DNA from: Marinomonas ushuaiensis DSM 15871
GTDB lineage: Bacteria; Pseudomonadota; Gammaproteobacteria; Pseudomonadales; Marinomonadaceae
Assembly (NCBI RefSeq): GCF_000521805.1
Contig: NZ_JAMB01000002.1
Location: 62,001-126,000, forward strand
DNA: 64,000 nt
Direction: 5' to 3'
In this document: positions 1 to 9,063 of the stretch, piece after piece
Numbering within the stretch: position 1 is the first letter of the stretch
Layout of the letters: every line of letters begins with the position of its first letter
Notes under the pieces: model-generated
Seen by the model: only the letters and a program-made list of their open reading frames with translations
Told to the model about the DNA's origin: nothing
Database searches by the model: none
Made by a program: the position numbers and the translations under genes

Positions 1-1994
1 TTATTGACAAAAAAGAGCAAAAGTTGCTTTTTTGGACTGTCATTCTTTGCAGTCTCATAGTTCTTCTCACTCACAATATTTTTGTTTTTATGCTACTTAG
101 ACAACCGGGTTATGTTTACTACCTTGGTATTAACATTACAATTTTGGTTTCTCTATCGATTATCACTGGGTTTAACCGCTGGATTTTTCCAGAAGAGTTC
201 TCTCAATGGACAACCAAAAATTTATTCTTTGTTTTTGGTATTGCGACCTGGATACTTTATAAATTCAGTTTATCTTTTTTAAAAGAAGTCCAAATCCCAA
301 CAGCAGAATCTTTTACACGCAGATATGGTGATTTAGGCTTCATCGCCTTTCTCATAGCAACTCAATTATTTTCTGAACAAGTATCCGCTTCACTGTTCGC
401 GTTAATCGAAGTATTTATGTTTTTCTTTTGTACCTACTGGGGAGTAAAAGCCTATAACAAGGGCTTCCTAGCTGTTCGTTTTTACCTATTTTCTTGGCTT
501 ACTTTGATGTTAGGCAGCATTTTTAATACATTAATATTTTGGAAAGTTTTACCCATTAACATTATGACGGAATCCATACTTCCTATTTGTAGTCTTCTGC
601 AATTATTAGGGTTTGCTTTTGCCTTCGCAGACAAATCTAATTACATAGAACGTAAGCGTCAACTCCAAGCCATTACCGACCCATCAACAGGTTTGCCAAA
701 TCGCACCTATTATTTTGAAAAACTACCATTATTAATTTCAAAAGGAGCTCATGATCAACCGAATCTTGCATTAATCATGGTAGAGATCACTAGCCACCTA
801 AAATTGAGCCAAGCATTTGGTCCTGCACAAGCAGACATTGCACTTAATGACATTATTAAGCGAATCCATAAAAAAACCATGACAATGGATGGGTTCTTAC
901 CTTTACCACTGACAGGCAAACACACCAAACATTTAATGCGTTTAACAATCAGAAACATCGTCATCGTTAGTACAACGCCTAACGAATTAAAGAGTCAAAT
1001 AGAACAAATTCAACAAGTGCTCGACCATTCTATACTGGTAAACAAGGCACACTTCCGCCATCAATATAAAATTGGTAGTGCACTTTATCCCTCACAGGGC
1101 TCCAACCTTGATAAACTTTATCAAAATGCCCTAATTGCCAGTAACACAGTGACTTACTCATCTGGAAGTTGGGCGCCTTTTACAAACAAATTACAAAGCA
1201 ACCATGCCCACCAACTAAGGTTAATAACGCTATTAACTGATGATATTAAAAATGAAAAACTCTATTTTGATATCCAACCACAAGTTGATCTATCTAAAAA
1301 CAAAATCGTTGGAGGTGAAGTCCTTCTTCGCTGGCATAACGAATATCTAGGTCAAATTTCTCCTGCTGAATTTATTCCTTTGGCAGAACAAACCGGACTT
1401 ATTTATAAACTCACTTATATGATAATTGAAAAAGCCTTTCAGTGGGCAGCCGCTCACTCTAAAGAACTCACAACACACACCTTATCTATCAACATATCTG
1501 CTCTGGATCTTTGGCAAGAAGACTTTGCTAAACGTACAAGTCAGTTGATTCAAAAATACAATTTAAACGCCGAACAATTCACAATAGAAGTGACAGAAAC
1601 CAGCATTTTTCAGAATAATGACATAGTCATCAGTAATGTGGCACAACTCCATCAGGCGGGTTTTAAACTCGCAATTGATGATTTTGGTGTGGGTTATAGC
1701 TCAATGCAAAACCTAGTTTCTCTTCAAACTGATGAGCTCAAAATTGATCAGTTTTTTGTCATGAATTTACTAAATAATAAGCAAAGCCAAACCTTATGCC
1801 GCAATATGATTAACCTCAGTGAAGAATTAAATATCACCAGTGTGGCAGAAGGTATTGAATCAGAAGAGATACTAAACTTACTACAAATGTGGAACTGTCA
1901 GCTTGGTCAGGGCTATCACCTTCATAGGCCAATGACTCCAGCTAGCTACCTTAACCTTTTAGACCCTGGTCTATCAGAGTCAAGTCATCAATAA
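1..1994 (+). CDS. membrane GGDEF/EAL-domain protein (7TMR-DISM type), 5' end outside the window
   Basis: Probable cyclic-di-GMP signalling protein of the inner membrane. The frame is open to the first base (first full codon at 3), so the true start and probably a periplasmic sensor domain lie upstream. About 200 visible residues of hydrophobic helices resemble a 7TMR-DISM module. A GGDEF-like domain begins at DPSTGLPNR (about residue 225) but lacks a GGDEF active-site motif, so it is probably not a cyclase. The C-terminal EAL domain looks intact: GEVLLRW, DDFGVGYSS, DELKID and AEGIE are present, consistent with an active phosphodiesterase (E-V-L replaces E-A-L). Domain assignment is by motif; the ligand is unknown. 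Confidence 0.88.
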   Translation, partial: IDKKEQKLLFWTVILCSLIVLLTHNIFVFMLLRQPGYVYYLGINITILVSLSIITGFNRWIFPEEFSQWTTKNLFFVFGIATWILYKFSLSFLKEVQIPTAESFTRRYGDLGFIAFLIATQLFSEQVSASLFALIEVFMFFFCTYWGVKAYNKGFLAVRFYLFSWLTLMLGSIFNTLIFWKVLPINIMTESILPICSLLQLLGFAFAFADKSNYIERKRQLQAITDPSTGLPNRTYYFEKLPLLISKGAHDQPNLALIMVEITSHLKLSQAFGPAQADIALNDIIKRIHKKTMTMDGFLPLPLTGKHTKHLMRLTIRNIVIVSTTPNELKSQIEQIQQVLDHSILVNKAHFRHQYKIGSALYPSQGSNLDKLYQNALIASNTVTYSSGSWAPFTNKLQSNHAHQLRLITLLTDDIKNEKLYFDIQPQVDLSKNKIVGGEVLLRWHNEYLGQISPAEFIPLAEQTGLIYKLTYMIIEKAFQWAAAHSKELTTHTLSINISALDLWQEDFAKRTSQLIQKYNLNAEQFTIEVTETSIFQNNDIVISNVAQLHQAGFKLAIDDFGVGYSSMQNLVSLQTDELKIDQFFVMNLLNNKQSQTLCRNMINLSEELNITSVAEGIESEEILNLLQMWNCQLGQGYHLHRPMTPASYLNLLDPGLSESSHQ

Positions 1995-2085
1995 GAACTG
2001 GATGCGCCTTTGTCAGAGACCACAAATTGTGCATAATGAGTCTGTTCACCCACTTTCTCATAAACATGGTTAGTATCTAAAACAC

Positions 2086-3399
2086 ATGAGCCTAATTGAT
2101 GACTATCATTTGCTGGAAATACCAACAACTGCCAGCGAAAAGGAAGCTAAAGCTGCTTTTAGACGTTTAGCTAGGTTGTATCATCCAGACAAAAACCCAG
2201 ATACGGATACCACTGAACACTTTCAGCGACTTCAAGCCGCCTATGAAAATGTCAATAATGCCATTCGCCAAGGTAAAAAGGTCAACGACTGGAAACCTTT
2301 TAGCTTTACTAAAGAAAATACTCAAAGCTCTGCGGCGAAAAATCGTTATAACAATTACTCAACCAGTACAGATAAAGAACAAGAAGCTTTCATTAAAGAA
2401 GGCCAACGCGCTTACGAAGAAATGAAGCGTAACAATGCTTATCAGGAAAAAGCACGCAACGACGCTATCAAAACCGCGAGAAACACACTAAATGAAAAAC
2501 GTTTAAAAGCGCTTTATGAAGAAGCCTTTAAAGCCTCCAAAAGCGCTAACACCCAAGGCTACAATTTTACCGACTCACAAGCGCAACCAGATATACCGCC
2601 CTATCAATCTTTTGTCGATGATGAAGAGGATTCTACACACTCATCCTATCAAGACTCTTCATATAAGCATCAAGAGCCAATCAGTCAGCCTATTCGTCTA
2701 GACGCTGCAAAAGCGGCGTTTCGTGTAGTAACTTACATTGCTTGTTTCGCTGCAGGTATCTACGGCACCCTATATTGGCAATCATCATTCCAAGAAACAT
2801 CTGAGTCTGACAAAAAAAATACAACTTACATTAGCGGCTTATATCCACAGTTTCGAATAGGAACGAACTACACACTGATAAATACAAACCTATATTCAGA
2901 GCCAGATTCATCAAGCAAGATTCTATTAAACGTACCAGCACAATCTAACTTACAAAGCATAAAAATGCAGGGCGATTGGTTAACCGTACGTTTTGAAGGT
3001 GTCAGCGGTTGGGTTAAAGCTAAAAACATAGGTTATGGCAGCTCAGAACATGCGACACAAACAAGCTGTGTCGGCCAACCGGGAATATCACCATCTCACG
3101 GAGAATTAATAGGCAAAGCAAAAGGTACCAGCCGACTAAGAATACTCAATCAACTACCAGAACACAGCTTACTAACATTTGAGTCTTACGATGGTCAAAA
3201 ACCCTTCTCTATTTACCTTTACGGAAGACAGTCCTATGCCGCTAACTACATTCCCAGAGGCAATTATCGATTGGTGTTAGAGACAGGATCACTGTATCAT
3301 CACGCCTGTAATCAATTCCTCTTTAACGACACAACCAAAGTCATCTTAGAAAATGTCGATTTCGCCAGCACAGAGCAATCCCTCACGCTAACGCCATAA
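2086..3399 (+). CDS. membrane-tethered J-domain protein with C-terminal SH3b domain
   Basis: A DnaK co-chaperone-like protein of 437 residues. An N-terminal J domain (about 5-65) carries the HPD motif near residue 33. A polar, Lys/Glu-rich, probably helical linker follows, then one hydrophobic segment at about 211-230. Residues about 260-320 resemble a bacterial SH3 domain ending in SGWVKAKNI, and about 110 unrecognised residues follow. The inferred topology is a cytoplasmic J domain and a periplasmic SH3b region. There is no Gly/Phe region and no zinc-finger domain, so it is not DnaJ itself. The start has no clear ribosome-binding site but begins the J domain correctly. It lies 40 bases before trmJ on the same strand. 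Confidence 0.8.
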   Translation: MSLIDDYHLLEIPTTASEKEAKAAFRRLARLYHPDKNPDTDTTEHFQRLQAAYENVNNAIRQGKKVNDWKPFSFTKENTQSSAAKNRYNNYSTSTDKEQEAFIKEGQRAYEEMKRNNAYQEKARNDAIKTARNTLNEKRLKALYEEAFKASKSANTQGYNFTDSQAQPDIPPYQSFVDDEEDSTHSSYQDSSYKHQEPISQPIRLDAAKAAFRVVTYIACFAAGIYGTLYWQSSFQETSESDKKNTTYISGLYPQFRIGTNYTLINTNLYSEPDSSSKILLNVPAQSNLQSIKMQGDWLTVRFEGVSGWVKAKNIGYGSSEHATQTSCVGQPGISPSHGELIGKAKGTSRLRILNQLPEHSLLTFESYDGQKPFSIYLYGRQSYAANYIPRGNYRLVLETGSLYHHACNQFLFNDTTKVILENVDFASTEQSLTLTP

Positions 3400-3439
3400 T
3401 CGTACTAAGAGACAATCAACCCTGAGCGCTTAACAACCC

Positions 3440-4204
3440 ATGCTAAGTAACATCCGAATCGTACTAATCAACACCTTTCACCCTGGAAATGTCGGTGCCA
3501 TTGCACGCGCCATGAAAAACATGGGATTAACCAACCTCTATTTGGTTGATCCAAATGATTATCCATCGGAAGAAGCCACCAGCCGAGCAGCGGGTGCTGT
3601 TGATCTACTAGAAAACGCCACGATAGTTCCAACACTTCAAGAAGCCATCGCTGACTGTAGTTTGGTTATTGGGACCAGCGCTCGTCATCGTACCTTCCAG
3701 CTACCAATAATGAATGCCAGAGAATGTGCTGAAAGTGTTATTCCTGAAGCAGTAGATCATAGCGTTGCCATTGTTTTTGGTCGCGAAACAACGGGGCTTC
3801 TAAACGAAGAAATCGCCCAGTGCCATCGCCAAGTGTATATCGATGCCAACGACGCTTACCCTGTATTGAATATCTCACAAGCAGTGCAAATCATCGCTTA
3901 TGAAATTTGGATGGCAAACCAAAACAAAAACTTCAAAAATACAGAAACACCAGAGTACCCTCGCAAGAAAGACATGGATCTTTTTTATGAGCATTTAGAA
4001 GAAACTTTATACGGCATCAACTTTGTCGTGCGTAATCATCCTGGGAAAGTCTTAGAAAAATTACACAGATTCTTCAATCGCTCGCGCCCAGAGAAACAAG
4101 AGTTGGGGATTTTACGAGGCGTCTTAGCGGCTGTTCAACGTGAAGCAGGATTAACGGAAGCGAATAACCATCCTGAGAAAAGATTAAAAGACGATCAAAA
4201 ATAA
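3440..4204 (+). CDS. trmJ: tRNA (cytidine/uridine-2'-O-)-methyltransferase TrmJ
   Basis: SPOUT-family enzyme that 2'-O-methylates position 32 of the anticodon loop of several tRNAs using S-adenosylmethionine. At 254 residues it matches the usual length (about 246 in E. coli). The N terminus (NIRIVLINTFHPGNVGAIAR) is the typical SpoU signature. VFGRETTGLLNEE and VLNISQAVQI form the knotted cofactor-binding region. The C-terminal extension (HRFFNRSRPEKQEL) is typical of TrmJ rather than TrmL. No strong ribosome-binding site precedes the start, which suggests coupling to the upstream J-domain gene. The gene ends at a strong palindromic terminator shared with efpL. Confidence 0.92.
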   Translation: MLSNIRIVLINTFHPGNVGAIARAMKNMGLTNLYLVDPNDYPSEEATSRAAGAVDLLENATIVPTLQEAIADCSLVIGTSARHRTFQLPIMNARECAESVIPEAVDHSVAIVFGRETTGLLNEEIAQCHRQVYIDANDAYPVLNISQAVQIIAYEIWMANQNKNFKNTETPEYPRKKDMDLFYEHLEETLYGINFVVRNHPGKVLEKLHRFFNRSRPEKQELGILRGVLAAVQREAGLTEANNHPEKRLKDDQK

Positions 4205-4215
4205 TTTCTTAGCTG

Positions 4216-4275
4216 TTAAATTATAACCATAAAAAAACGCAGCCTATCGCTGCGTTTTTTATGGTTATAATTTAA
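4216..4275. terminator. very long bidirectional terminator between trmJ and efpL
   Basis: The inverted repeat has arms of 27 to 28 bases (one extra A in the left arm) around a core GCAGC-CTATC-GCTGC, flanked by an A-run and a T-run that serve both strands. It lies between two convergent genes. The outer AT-rich part (TTAAATTATAACCAT and its complement) extends well beyond a normal terminator stem. Confidence 0.9.
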
Positions 4276-4289
4276 AAAGGATTGCCTTT

Positions 4290-4856
4290 TTAAGCGCGTC
4301 CTGCAAATTTACGCTCTTCTACATTGACCTTAATACGGTCGCCAGTAGAAATATGCTCAGGCACTTGAACAACCGCACCCGTTGACAATTTTGCAGGCTT
4401 GTTACGAGACGTCGCTGAAGCGCCTTTAATAGACGGATCGGTTTCAACCACCTCTAGCTCAACATTAGTTGGCAATTCAATCGCCACCGGGCTGTCATCA
4501 ACCAAAACAACTTGAATACCACTGGTACTTTCATTGATGAATAAAATTTCATCTTCTATCGCTGATTTATTCAAGGTAAAAGGCGTATAGTCTTCATTAT
4601 CCATGAAAACATACTCATCACCATCAGAGTAAGAATACATAACAGGACGACGAATAAGATCGGCAAGGTTGATCATGTCCGAATCTTTAAATGTCTCGTC
4701 CAATTTACGGCCTGATACCACATCGTACATACGCATACGGTAAAGACTTCCACCCGCACGGCCTTGTGGTACTGAACGTTCAATGTCTCTTACGATATAC
4801 GTTTTACCATCGTATTCAACAGCCATATTTCTTTTAATTTCACTCGCCTTAGGCAT
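4290..4856 (-). CDS. efpL: elongation factor P-like protein EfpL (YeiP)
   Basis: Paralogue of EF-P that relieves ribosome stalling at certain proline-containing and related motifs. At 188 residues it shows the three-domain EF-P layout: an N-terminal KOW-like domain, then [13 protein letters not shown], and the C-terminal signature [18 protein letters not shown]. The loop that in EF-P holds the modified lysine reads [10 protein letters not shown]. An arginine therefore sits at the tip, as in E. coli EfpL, and this separates it from canonical EF-P. AGGATGAG precedes the ATG. It is monocistronic and converges on trmJ. efpL is the newer name for yeiP. Confidence 0.9.
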   Translation of the reverse strand: MPKASEIKRNMAVEYDGKTYIVRDIERSVPQGRAGGSLYRMRMYDVVSGRKLDETFKDSDMINLADLIRRPVMYSYSDGDEYVFMDNEDYTPFTLNKSAIEDEILFINESTSGIQVVLVDDSPVAIELPTNVELEVVETDPSIKGASATSRNKPAKLSTGAVVQVPEHISTGDRIKVNVEERKFAGRA

Positions 4857-4960
4857 TTTTTCTCATCCTAAAAATAACGTTTTATAATATGTAAAATGAG
4901 CTTTCACTCATCAATTAACTTCCCTAGGGACTTTAATACTGATTGTACTTTTTAGCACTA

Positions 4961-6115
4961 TTAATCATCTACTTTCATATGAATACTGTTGATTACTTGA
5001 TGAATCGGATACAACACATCAGCACCCAGAATTTTTGCACGCTCAGGAGACCAACCAACCATATCATCAGGTAGGTTTTGATTATCTTTAAACGGCATTT
5101 CCAAAGTGAAAGAAAGACAGTTATAGGTTTCGCCAACCCATTTGGTTGCCACGGTTAAATTGGCTTCACCAAATTGATCTGGCGTATAACCAAGCTCAGT
5201 TTGAAAATCAGGACTCACTGAACAGAAAATATTCTTAAACAAGGTTTCCATGGCTTCTATACGAGTATCGAAGGATGGTACACCTTGACAACCGTCTACA
5301 AAGTTAACTGGCAGGGCTTCGTCTCCATGGATATCTAAAAACATATCAACACCGGTTTCAGCCATTTTTTTCTGCACCGCCAATACTTCAGGGCTAAATT
5401 CTTGTGTTGGATTTTTCCACTCACGATTTAAGTTCACACCTTTAGAATTAACTCGTAAATTACCAAGCACAGCCCCATCCGGGTTCATGTTTGGCACCAC
5501 ATAAAAACGACACTGATTGAGAAGCGAACGAGCAATTGGATGAGATTCATCAAACAAACGCTCTAACAAGCCTTCAACAAACCACTCCGCCATGGTTTCA
5601 CCGGGATGCTGGCGAGCAATAATCCAGATATTCTTAGCAAGACCTTGGGTTTTACTGACTTCCAACAAGGTAATATCACGACCTTGTGCCGTTTCACCTA
5701 AATGGTCGGTTATACAATCTTCATGACTCGCAGCCCAAGAAACCATATCTAAATGACGCTCATAGCTGTAAGGCGCAAAATAAGCGTAATACACACTGTC
5801 TTGTTCTGGCTGGTGAGAAATCACCAATTTTCCATCTACATATTCGGTTGGAACACGGAACCAATACTCTCGGTCATAAGACGCAACCGCTTGATAATCA
5901 ACCCAACCATCAGGATAAGCCGCATCGCTAGCATTCTCGAAATGGATCACACATTGCTCACCCATTCCTCCTTGTAAACGAAAATAAAACCACTGAAGGA
6001 ATTTAGAGTTTGTATCCTTAGGGATTATTACTCTAATATTGTCCGGCTCCGCAGCATTAATAACGGAGATGTTACCGCCATCAAACGCACTACTAATCTT
6101 GATTCGGCTGGTCAT
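4961..6115 (-). CDS. M14-family zinc carboxypeptidase (cytosolic carboxypeptidase-like)
   Basis: Metallocarboxypeptidase of 384 residues, resembling the AGBL/cytosolic carboxypeptidase 6 branch of family M14. An N-terminal beta-rich domain of about 120 residues precedes the catalytic domain. Zinc ligands are visible as RQHPGETMAEW (the HxxE motif near residue 169) and a second His in DIHGDE (about residue 260). NMNPDGAVLGNLR and NLNREW form the substrate pocket. The Glu in TLEMPF (about 337) is the likely catalytic residue. There is no signal peptide, so it is probably cytoplasmic. AAGGAAG precedes the ATG. Bacterial substrates of this branch are largely unknown. It is divergent from the next gene, with 37 bases between start codons. 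Confidence 0.87.
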   Translation of the reverse strand: MTSRIKISSAFDGGNISVINAAEPDNIRVIIPKDTNSKFLQWFYFRLQGGMGEQCVIHFENASDAAYPDGWVDYQAVASYDREYWFRVPTEYVDGKLVISHQPEQDSVYYAYFAPYSYERHLDMVSWAASHEDCITDHLGETAQGRDITLLEVSKTQGLAKNIWIIARQHPGETMAEWFVEGLLERLFDESHPIARSLLNQCRFYVVPNMNPDGAVLGNLRVNSKGVNLNREWKNPTQEFSPEVLAVQKKMAETGVDMFLDIHGDEALPVNFVDGCQGVPSFDTRIEAMETLFKNIFCSVSPDFQTELGYTPDQFGEANLTVATKWVGETYNCLSFTLEMPFKDNQNLPDDMVGWSPERAKILGADVLYPIHQVINSIHMKVDD

Positions 6116-6152
6116 TTATTCTTCCTTAACAATCAAACATTGGTTCTAAATT

Positions 6153-6668
6153 ATGGCAAGTTTACCTATATTCATGACGGCTGTCGCCAATTCTTCCGAC
6201 GAGCCTGCCTTTCCATTGCTTTTCACCTGGTCTACTCATGAAGCTCAAGTCAAAGAAGTACTCGTCATTCCAGACGACGAATGGCTTGAAAATCATAATA
6301 TTGAGCCAAACGCGCACGATCTAGACGAGCAACAACTCCACGAATTCGGCTTTGAAGCCAGTGATATTTTGGCTGAATGGATTAACGAGTTTGATACTGA
6401 TGTAATTTATGGCCTAGAGCCAGAGTTACTTAATCAACTTGTTGAAGCCACCTATGGCATAAAAGGACTGGAGCCGAGTTTCGAAGTACAAAGCATTCAC
6501 TCTTGGTTTGAAGAACGCGATGTAAACCTAGAAGACGCGTTTTCTGAGCAAGGCCAAACAACGCCTCTGCACTTATTACCACCAGATGAGCTGATTATTC
6601 AATTACTTCAAATTGCCGTGGAATATGGGCTAATCGATCAAAATGATATTCCAACCATCGAACAATAA
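6153..6668 (+). CDS. unrecognised acidic protein of 171 residues
   Basis: I do not recognise this protein. It is strongly acidic, has no signal peptide, membrane segment or cysteine cluster, and ends in a helical region (ELIIQLLQIAVEYGLIDQ). The spacing of hydrophobic strands and acidic residues (LLFTWSTHEAQ, ASDILAEWINEF, DVIYGLEPELLNQL) faintly recalls a DEDD exonuclease-like RNase H fold without its catalytic acidic set. That is only an impression. It is divergent from the carboxypeptidase gene and followed at once by a good terminator, so it is probably a single-gene transcript. Codon use looks like its neighbours. Confidence 0.75.
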   Translation: MASLPIFMTAVANSSDEPAFPLLFTWSTHEAQVKEVLVIPDDEWLENHNIEPNAHDLDEQQLHEFGFEASDILAEWINEFDTDVIYGLEPELLNQLVEATYGIKGLEPSFEVQSIHSWFEERDVNLEDAFSEQGQTTPLHLLPPDELIIQLLQIAVEYGLIDQNDIPTIEQ

Positions 6669-6690
6669 TCCCCCTAAGCAATCCCAATAA

Positions 6691-6728
6691 AAGGCTCCAT
6701 CTTGATGAGTTAAGATGGAGCCTTTTTT
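6691..6728 (+). terminator. intrinsic terminator after the 171-residue protein
   Basis: The stem GGCTCCATCTT/AAGATGGAGCC with a short loop is followed by a run of six T. It lies 22 bases past the stop codon. Confidence 0.92.
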
Positions 6729-6777
6729 GATTTCAAATAATCAGACGTATTTAAAAATTAACCTTCAAAAACAAACC

Positions 6778-7389
6778 CTAAAGCATCGCCAACGTGTGAG
6801 TAAACAAGCCACGTACACCGTTAACCAGCATCTGTACTGCCATCATCAGCAGCAACATCCCCATTAGCCTTTCCATTGCCGCCAAGCCTTTTTCTTTCAA
6901 TAGTCGATTCAATAAAGGCGACATTGCTAAAATCACAACAGAAATTCCCCATGCTGCCACAACAGCAACTAACAGACTTTCTTGGCGCTCAGGAAAGCTC
7001 TTCACCATAACCAACAAGGTCGCCAAGGTAGATGGCCCAGCTAGCATAGGAATCGAAATCGGTACAATAAAGGGCTCCATAACCGGAGGCGTATCTTTCG
7101 TGAAAGGCGAAGGAAAAATCATCTTCAAGGCAATCACGAACAACACAACACCACCGGCGATGGAAATGGATTCCGTTTCAAGGTGCAATAACTGCAAGAA
7201 TTCCGCACCAAAAAACAAAAAACATACAAGAATTAGTAAGCCGATCAAACCATCACGTACAACAATTTGATATTGACGCTTTTGCGGCACGCCTTTCATT
7301 ACTGATAACAAAATAGGAATATTTCCAAACGGATCAATAACAAACAAAAATAACAGTGTGGCAGATAAAATAGAAAATTCAGTACTCAT
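6778..7389 (-). CDS. MarC-family integral membrane protein (YhgN-like)
   Basis: Inner-membrane protein of 203 residues with about six hydrophobic helices. The family signature is at the N terminus (FLFVIDPFGNIPILL), with a second conserved block VPISIPMLAGPSTLAT in the middle. This duplicated P-x-G helix arrangement is typical of MarC/YhgN/YchE proteins. Despite the MarC name, the family's transport substrate is not established. A GAG lies about 8 bases before the ATG. The gene stands alone and converges on the preceding plus-strand gene. Confidence 0.88.
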   Translation of the reverse strand: MSTEFSILSATLLFLFVIDPFGNIPILLSVMKGVPQKRQYQIVVRDGLIGLLILVCFLFFGAEFLQLLHLETESISIAGGVVLFVIALKMIFPSPFTKDTPPVMEPFIVPISIPMLAGPSTLATLLVMVKSFPERQESLLVAVVAAWGISVVILAMSPLLNRLLKEKGLAAMERLMGMLLLMMAVQMLVNGVRGLFTHTLAML

Positions 7390-7524
7390 TACAAACTCAA
7401 TTTAAACGTTCAAGACAATCTAGCCGCGCATTATATTGAAAAAACATCCATAGAGATAGAAAGGTTAAGTCCTTCAATCCAATACGAGCAAAACCGGTGA
7501 AATCTACGCGACTTAAATACACAC

Positions 7525-7563
7525 AAAAAAAACCGTTACTCTGTATAGCAAAGTAACGGCTTT
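7525..7563 (-). terminator. intrinsic terminator after the YeeE-type gene
   Basis: Read on the minus strand, AGTAACGG pairs with CCGTTACT around a CAGAGT-containing loop and is followed by a long T-run (the A-run at 7525-7532). Confidence 0.85.
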
Positions 7564-7596
7564 AAGAACGAGATAAATATCTAATTTAATACGATA

Positions 7597-8850
7597 TCAG
7601 GCAAACTTAAATCGTTTACCTAACCAATTCCCACCAATGCCACCAGCAACCATCACGACCAAGAATATCCAGCCAGATAATGAGAAGTTCGCAATGGGTG
7701 TAAACAAAGCACCAACGTTACAGCCATTAGCAAGGCGTGTTCCTAAGCCCATCGCCAAACCAGCAACAACTAGCATGCCGGCTTCACGACCACTCAAGCG
7801 AAGACGAGAAATACCACTAAAGAATCGTCCACCAAGTAACAATGAAATAAACGATCCCAATAAAATACCAATATTTTGTACATTCACTGGATGCTCAAAA
7901 AACGGCATTGTAAACAAACCAACAGGTCGATGGGTAAACTCCGAAATTGCCATAGGATCAACACCGACAGCTATCAAAATACGACCAATCCACACACCAA
8001 ATGGTGTAGAAGCACCCCAACCCGATCCAGTAACGCCCATCAATATAGTAAACAGTACAACAATTACAGCGACCCCCATCCCCATTGACCAACGTTTTAC
8101 AAACAAGGCCTCATAGGTCTGGAAACTGAAAAATTTATGAGCGGCAAAATCATGGGGTATATTTTCTTGCTGCTCTTTTTCTGATGCTGTACCAACGTAA
8201 GTATCATTTAAACGACGATTTCGTTCATAACGATGAGCCAACCAACTCACAATACCAGCGAATAACACAGTCAACAAAATAGCGCCTAAATAACCATCCA
8301 GCGGTGTGCCAGAGAAAAGATCAGGAAGATACACCCCCTTCCCTTCATACGTCGAAGTAGAAATCACACTCTCACGAATCCAGCTTTCTTGCGCTTGCAT
8401 AGGGAAACCAAGAAAAACCCCCATTCCGAAACTGAATAAAACCAAAGCAGGACGCGTTAAGCTGCTTGAGAAATACGTCAACACGCCAGATGCACAGCAA
8501 CTAGCGAACGACATACCAAAACCGAACATCAAACCACCGAGGATAAGGCCCATATTAATTGGGTTAATCCACAAATTCATATCAAGTGGGTTTTGGTTAT
8601 ACAAAAATGCCGTAGAAGTAATAGCAGTTGCGGTAAACATCAGCATCAATGCACGCATTAATCGAGTAGAACCACCACGAAAAGCACGGTTAACACTACC
8701 AGCGAAACCAAGCGCAGAGCGTGTTAAGGCATACCCCAAACCTAGACCGATAACCAAACGAAAGAAAATCGCCGAATCCAAGGCAACAGCACCTATAACA
8801 ATAACGACAACAAGCAGAGCAAACCCGCTTAGATATTCTTTAACCTTCAT
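7597..8850 (-). CDS. YeeE/YedE-family sulfur-compound transporter
   Basis: Polytopic inner-membrane protein of 417 residues with two pseudo-symmetric halves, each carrying a conserved cysteine motif: SFASCCASGVLTYF in the first and TRLANGCNVGALFTPI in the second. Characterised family members (TsuA, YeeE) pass thiosulfate inward by relaying it between such cysteines, so thiosulfate or a related sulfur anion is the likely substrate. The usual partner, a TusA-like protein, is not adjacent. The ribosome-binding site is weak. An AT-rich imperfect palindrome lies about 90 bases upstream of the start. Confidence 0.88.
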   Translation of the reverse strand: MKVKEYLSGFALLVVVIVIGAVALDSAIFFRLVIGLGLGYALTRSALGFAGSVNRAFRGGSTRLMRALMLMFTATAITSTAFLYNQNPLDMNLWINPINMGLILGGLMFGFGMSFASCCASGVLTYFSSSLTRPALVLFSFGMGVFLGFPMQAQESWIRESVISTSTYEGKGVYLPDLFSGTPLDGYLGAILLTVLFAGIVSWLAHRYERNRRLNDTYVGTASEKEQQENIPHDFAAHKFFSFQTYEALFVKRWSMGMGVAVIVVLFTILMGVTGSGWGASTPFGVWIGRILIAVGVDPMAISEFTHRPVGLFTMPFFEHPVNVQNIGILLGSFISLLLGGRFFSGISRLRLSGREAGMLVVAGLAMGLGTRLANGCNVGALFTPIANFSLSGWIFLVVMVAGGIGGNWLGKRFKFA

Positions 8851-8940
8851 AAATTAGTCCGATTTTAATAAATGATTATTTAACACAAAGCATATAAAAA
8901 GGACGGTGATTGTAAAACAGCAATATCAGACTGCAAGCAG

Positions 8941-8966
8941 AGCCTTATAATAAATCAATATAAGCT
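8941..8966. promoter_or_regulatory. imperfect palindrome upstream of the YeeE-type gene
   Basis: Arms AGCCTTATA and TATAAGCT differ by one extra C and are separated by eight bases. The site is about 90 bases upstream of the transporter start and could be an operator or chance AT-rich symmetry. No regulator can be assigned. Confidence 0.25.
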
Positions 8967-9003
8967 AATTCTATGGCGACGATAAAACATAAAACTCAAG
9001 TCG

Positions 9004-9035
9004 AAAAAAAAGCCCAGACATAATCCGAGCTTTTT
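9004..9035 (-). terminator. intrinsic terminator after gor
   Basis: On the minus strand, an 8-bp stem AGCTCGGA/TCTGGGCT (two G-U pairs) is followed by eight T. It lies just past the gor stop codon. Confidence 0.8.
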
Positions 9036-9063
9036 ATAAATCAAATACAACTTAACAATTCAA

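Noticed and set aside
24-26. TTG at 24 as the start of the GGDEF/EAL gene
   Set aside because: The frame is open to the window edge and the protein begins in the middle of a known membrane module, so the gene is truncated by the window.
4290-4856. Canonical elongation factor P (efp)
   Set aside because: The loop tip has arginine in place of the modified lysine and the C terminus carries the EfpL-specific signature.
7637-8857. Long plus-strand reading frames opposite the YeeE-type gene
   Set aside because: Basic, proline-rich products without domain features, no ribosome-binding sites; they mirror the transmembrane coding of the true gene.
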